Below, piece by piece: positions 63,201-64,000 of a stretch of 64,000 bases of DNA. Each line of letters begins with the position of its first letter. The stretch's first letter is position 1. Source of the stretch: CBDBBY01 sp965203795 (lineage in GTDB: Bacteria; Pseudomonadota; Alphaproteobacteria; Rhodobacterales; Rhodobacteraceae). The DNA is taken from the NCBI GenBank assembly GCA_965203795.1, contig OZ241915.1:3100001-3164000 (forward strand), in the 5' to 3' direction. Both the position numbers and the translations under genes were made by a program. A model generated the notes under the pieces. The model had not been told where the DNA came from. It saw nothing but the letters and a program-made list of their open reading frames with translations, and did not search any database.

Positions 63201-64000
63201 AAGACGCGGCACTCTGGTGCGGATCCGACGGCCAGGTCAACGACCTGCGCGAACAAGGTCTCTGGACCAATCTGCACGACCGCATCGCAACCTATTCACC
63301 GTTCCTCCGCGCCCAGGAGCACTCCGCGCAAATCGCGCGCCCGGTGCTTGCCGACTACGAAGACCGGTTCAAGCAGGGGCGGATCAACCTGCTGAATTGC
63401 TCCACGACCATGGAGATGGGCGTGGACATTCCCAACGTCCAGGTCGTGGTCAACGGCAACGTGCCGCCGTCGGCCTCGAATTACCGGCAGCGGGTCGGCC
63501 GCGCAGGACGGCGGGGAGAGCCTTGGGCGTTTGCCGCAACATTCTGCCGAGACCAGCCGCTCGACCGGATTGTATTTGATCAACCCGCCAGGCTGCTGAC
63601 GGCGCCGGTCCCGGCACCCGCGGTCAGGCTTGACAGCAGGCGCCTCGTCGCGCGGCACGCGAACGCCGCGTTCCTCGCCGCATTCCTTCGGGAACTGCCT
63701 GACGGCGTGAACCTGAAGACATCCGCAGGGGAGTTCTTCGGAGCAACCATGGACGATGGCCAAGCTTCGGAGACGCCCTCCGCCGCCGACGAGTTTCTCT
63801 CCGCGCTGCGAGGGGAATGGCCCCGGAGCGATGCATTGGGTTCCATGCTTGCCGATCTTACCCGCGGCACGACGCTAGAGGGCCGGAGCGCCGCGCATCT
63901 TGCAGGCGACACAGCCGAGGCATTCGAAACGATGCTGAAATCCTGGCGCGCCGAATTCAACGAATTGCTTGAGCGAAAAAACGCCGCAAAAGACGTGGAG
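60272..64000 (+). CDS. druE: DruE-like DEAD/DEAH helicase, cut by the window end
   Basis: At least 1243 residues, still open at the right edge. SF2 helicase: DRRPWTHQLDAWHAASEGRS (Q-like), Walker A SSGTGSGKTE, ILLYPLNALIESQ (Ia), TNVTMLEYLLLR, DEAH box VLDEAHSY, SAT motif LMATSATISEG, then in the C-terminal lobe NCSTTMEMGVDIPNVQVVV and YRQRVGRAGRRG (motif VI). A long insert (about 330-950) holds a four-Cys zinc-ribbon-like piece (CECGAPAFELFGCGEC). The size and lobe spacing fit the DUF1998-type helicases of Druantia (DruE); the DUF1998 part would lie outside. ATG 60272 overlaps the druH-like stop as ATGA. Confidence 0.8.
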   Translation, partial: MNSSRLGEMLARMSNSAASSVVARGRLASPGLNAALLRRLSGEPGQKDSLLADPVFESASEWEPADCTLGGLSGGPLHPELVEALDGADTERMPRDRRPWTHQLDAWHAASEGRSALVSSGTGSGKTECFMLPILDDLLRSDTKGRLVGIRAILLYPLNALIESQRERLAAWTKPLKSRISFALYNGLTPESPNEEDKGRIAEAEIGNRRDIREAPPSILVTNVTMLEYLLLRTNDRTILERSRGLLRWIVLDEAHSYIGAQAAEMALLLRRVRAAFGVAPEDVCLMATSATISEGKRTEAKLKRFVADLAGVSESRAQVIEGRPAKPELPCAGKDTPLDPKGMENLDPATLWDALASHPRIRKLKRSMSEGGVSLTSAAEVLFGAGGAARKREAQAVLDAAAQAQNPATGERLLPWRAQLFHRSQGGLWVCLDPDCGYRDPELRTGDAEWAFGAVWLRQRDKCECGAPAFELFGCGECGTPHLRAKQEIVGVASRLVPVAGGEIDEFAVDSEPDPEFDLQQRFYASGNALLSPARRDGNDRFVGLDDGAVYDNEPPPHVRHVSVALHENESERACCPGANNAGVHPQRYGPAFFMGVSVPSAIELLAEPLSESGLPMGGRRGITFTDSRQGTAKLAAKLQQEAERNLTRSFLYHAVQENRGPVGEERARLEEKLSKYRKTDTHLFASEIMDIEATLAGVAEPVPWPKLVDGFAQHPELFGFAADVWRDRAGGGREMTEDPRALAEMFLLRELLRRPKVQNNAETMGLLRLSFPDLERRARAERPPRVLEDAGIDADGWIGLALAATDFVFRESLAVRIPSKVKFRFVSPRTRRQANAVYPMDLHRSEWQINGWAWPSSIPAKSGPSRIVRLVYGLTGGNWDDPADQDRAGEALEALWSLISKTAAKDIGGGAYQIDFSRAAVARLDRGWLCPVTRRIFGYSPAGRSPYDPSRRLSEVLLPRLPKGNPGGLGQRGREDAALWCGSDGQVNDLREQGLWTNLHDRIATYSPFLRAQEHSAQIARPVLADYEDRFKQGRINLLNCSTTMEMGVDIPNVQVVVNGNVPPSASNYRQRVGRAGRRGEPWAFAATFCRDQPLDRIVFDQPARLLTAPVPAPAVRLDSRRLVARHANAAFLAAFLRELPDGVNLKTSAGEFFGATMDDGQASETPSAADEFLSALRGEWPRSDALGSMLADLTRGTTLEGRSAAHLAGDTAEAFETMLKSWRAEFNELLERKNAAKDVE

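Overview
The window looks like a chromosome segment of an alphaproteobacterium, most likely from the Rhodobacterales. This is inferred from the GC-rich, codon-biased housekeeping genes and from familiar gene neighbourhoods: histone-deacetylase-like protein / xseB / ispA, CoA-pyrophosphatase Nudix / CCA-adding enzyme / ABC exporter, a UMF1 transporter followed by mepA, and dgcN / dgcA / D-amino-acid aminotransferase. No rRNA, tRNA, CRISPR array or phage structural gene was seen.

Layout. 1-7.7 kb: an OmpR-type response regulator whose stop codon is rebuilt by an 853-bp insertion sequence, then deacetylase-xseB-ispA, a PfkB sugar kinase, a coiled-coil membrane protein with tandem repeats, and the dgoK-dgoA pair of the galactonate pathway. 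8.3-9.6 kb: an orphan AAA ATPase. 9.7-17.8 kb: ABC exporter, CCA-adding enzyme, Nudix hydrolase, argG, a periplasmic msrA and a Na/Pi cotransporter-like protein. 18.7-22.9 kb: an AT-richer three-gene island with an SF1 (UvrD-like) helicase, a DarT-like ADP-ribosyltransferase and an ADP-ribosylglycohydrolase with a coiled-coil tail. 23-26 kb: yggT, a UMF1 transporter and mepA. 26.4-34.5 kb: three paralogous TbpB-like surface lipoproteins, each with its own terminator, with a second copy of the insertion sequence between the second and third. 35-40.6 kb: dapD, dapE, a DUF2064 nucleotidyltransferase-like protein, and a D-amino-acid operon (dgcN, dgcA, class IV aminotransferase). 40.7-44.2 kb: a PanB-like gene apparently split by an AT-rich insert carrying an ATP-binding protein and a small unknown protein. 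44.2-47.1 kb: a ribose/fructose-type ABC importer. 47.2-49.3 kb: cbiB, rnhB and a secreted protein. 49.3-52.4 kb: decayed IS elements of several families. 52.4-55.7 kb: a ubiquitin-like conjugation operon (UBL, E2-like, JAB-E1 fusion, DUF2971 protein). 57.0-64.0 kb: a Druantia type III-like pair (druH and the start of druE) that runs off the window.

How the parts fit. Housekeeping blocks alternate with accessory modules that are AT-richer, bordered by transposon debris or dispersed repeats, and built as tightly overlapping operons, the pattern of a defence-rich plastic region. The best candidates for a new or little-described system are the helicase/DarT/ARH operon and the UBL/E2/JAB-E1/DUF2971 operon. 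The ATPase plus small-protein pair inside the broken PanB-like gene is a third candidate. All functions are read from motifs and context; no database search could be run.
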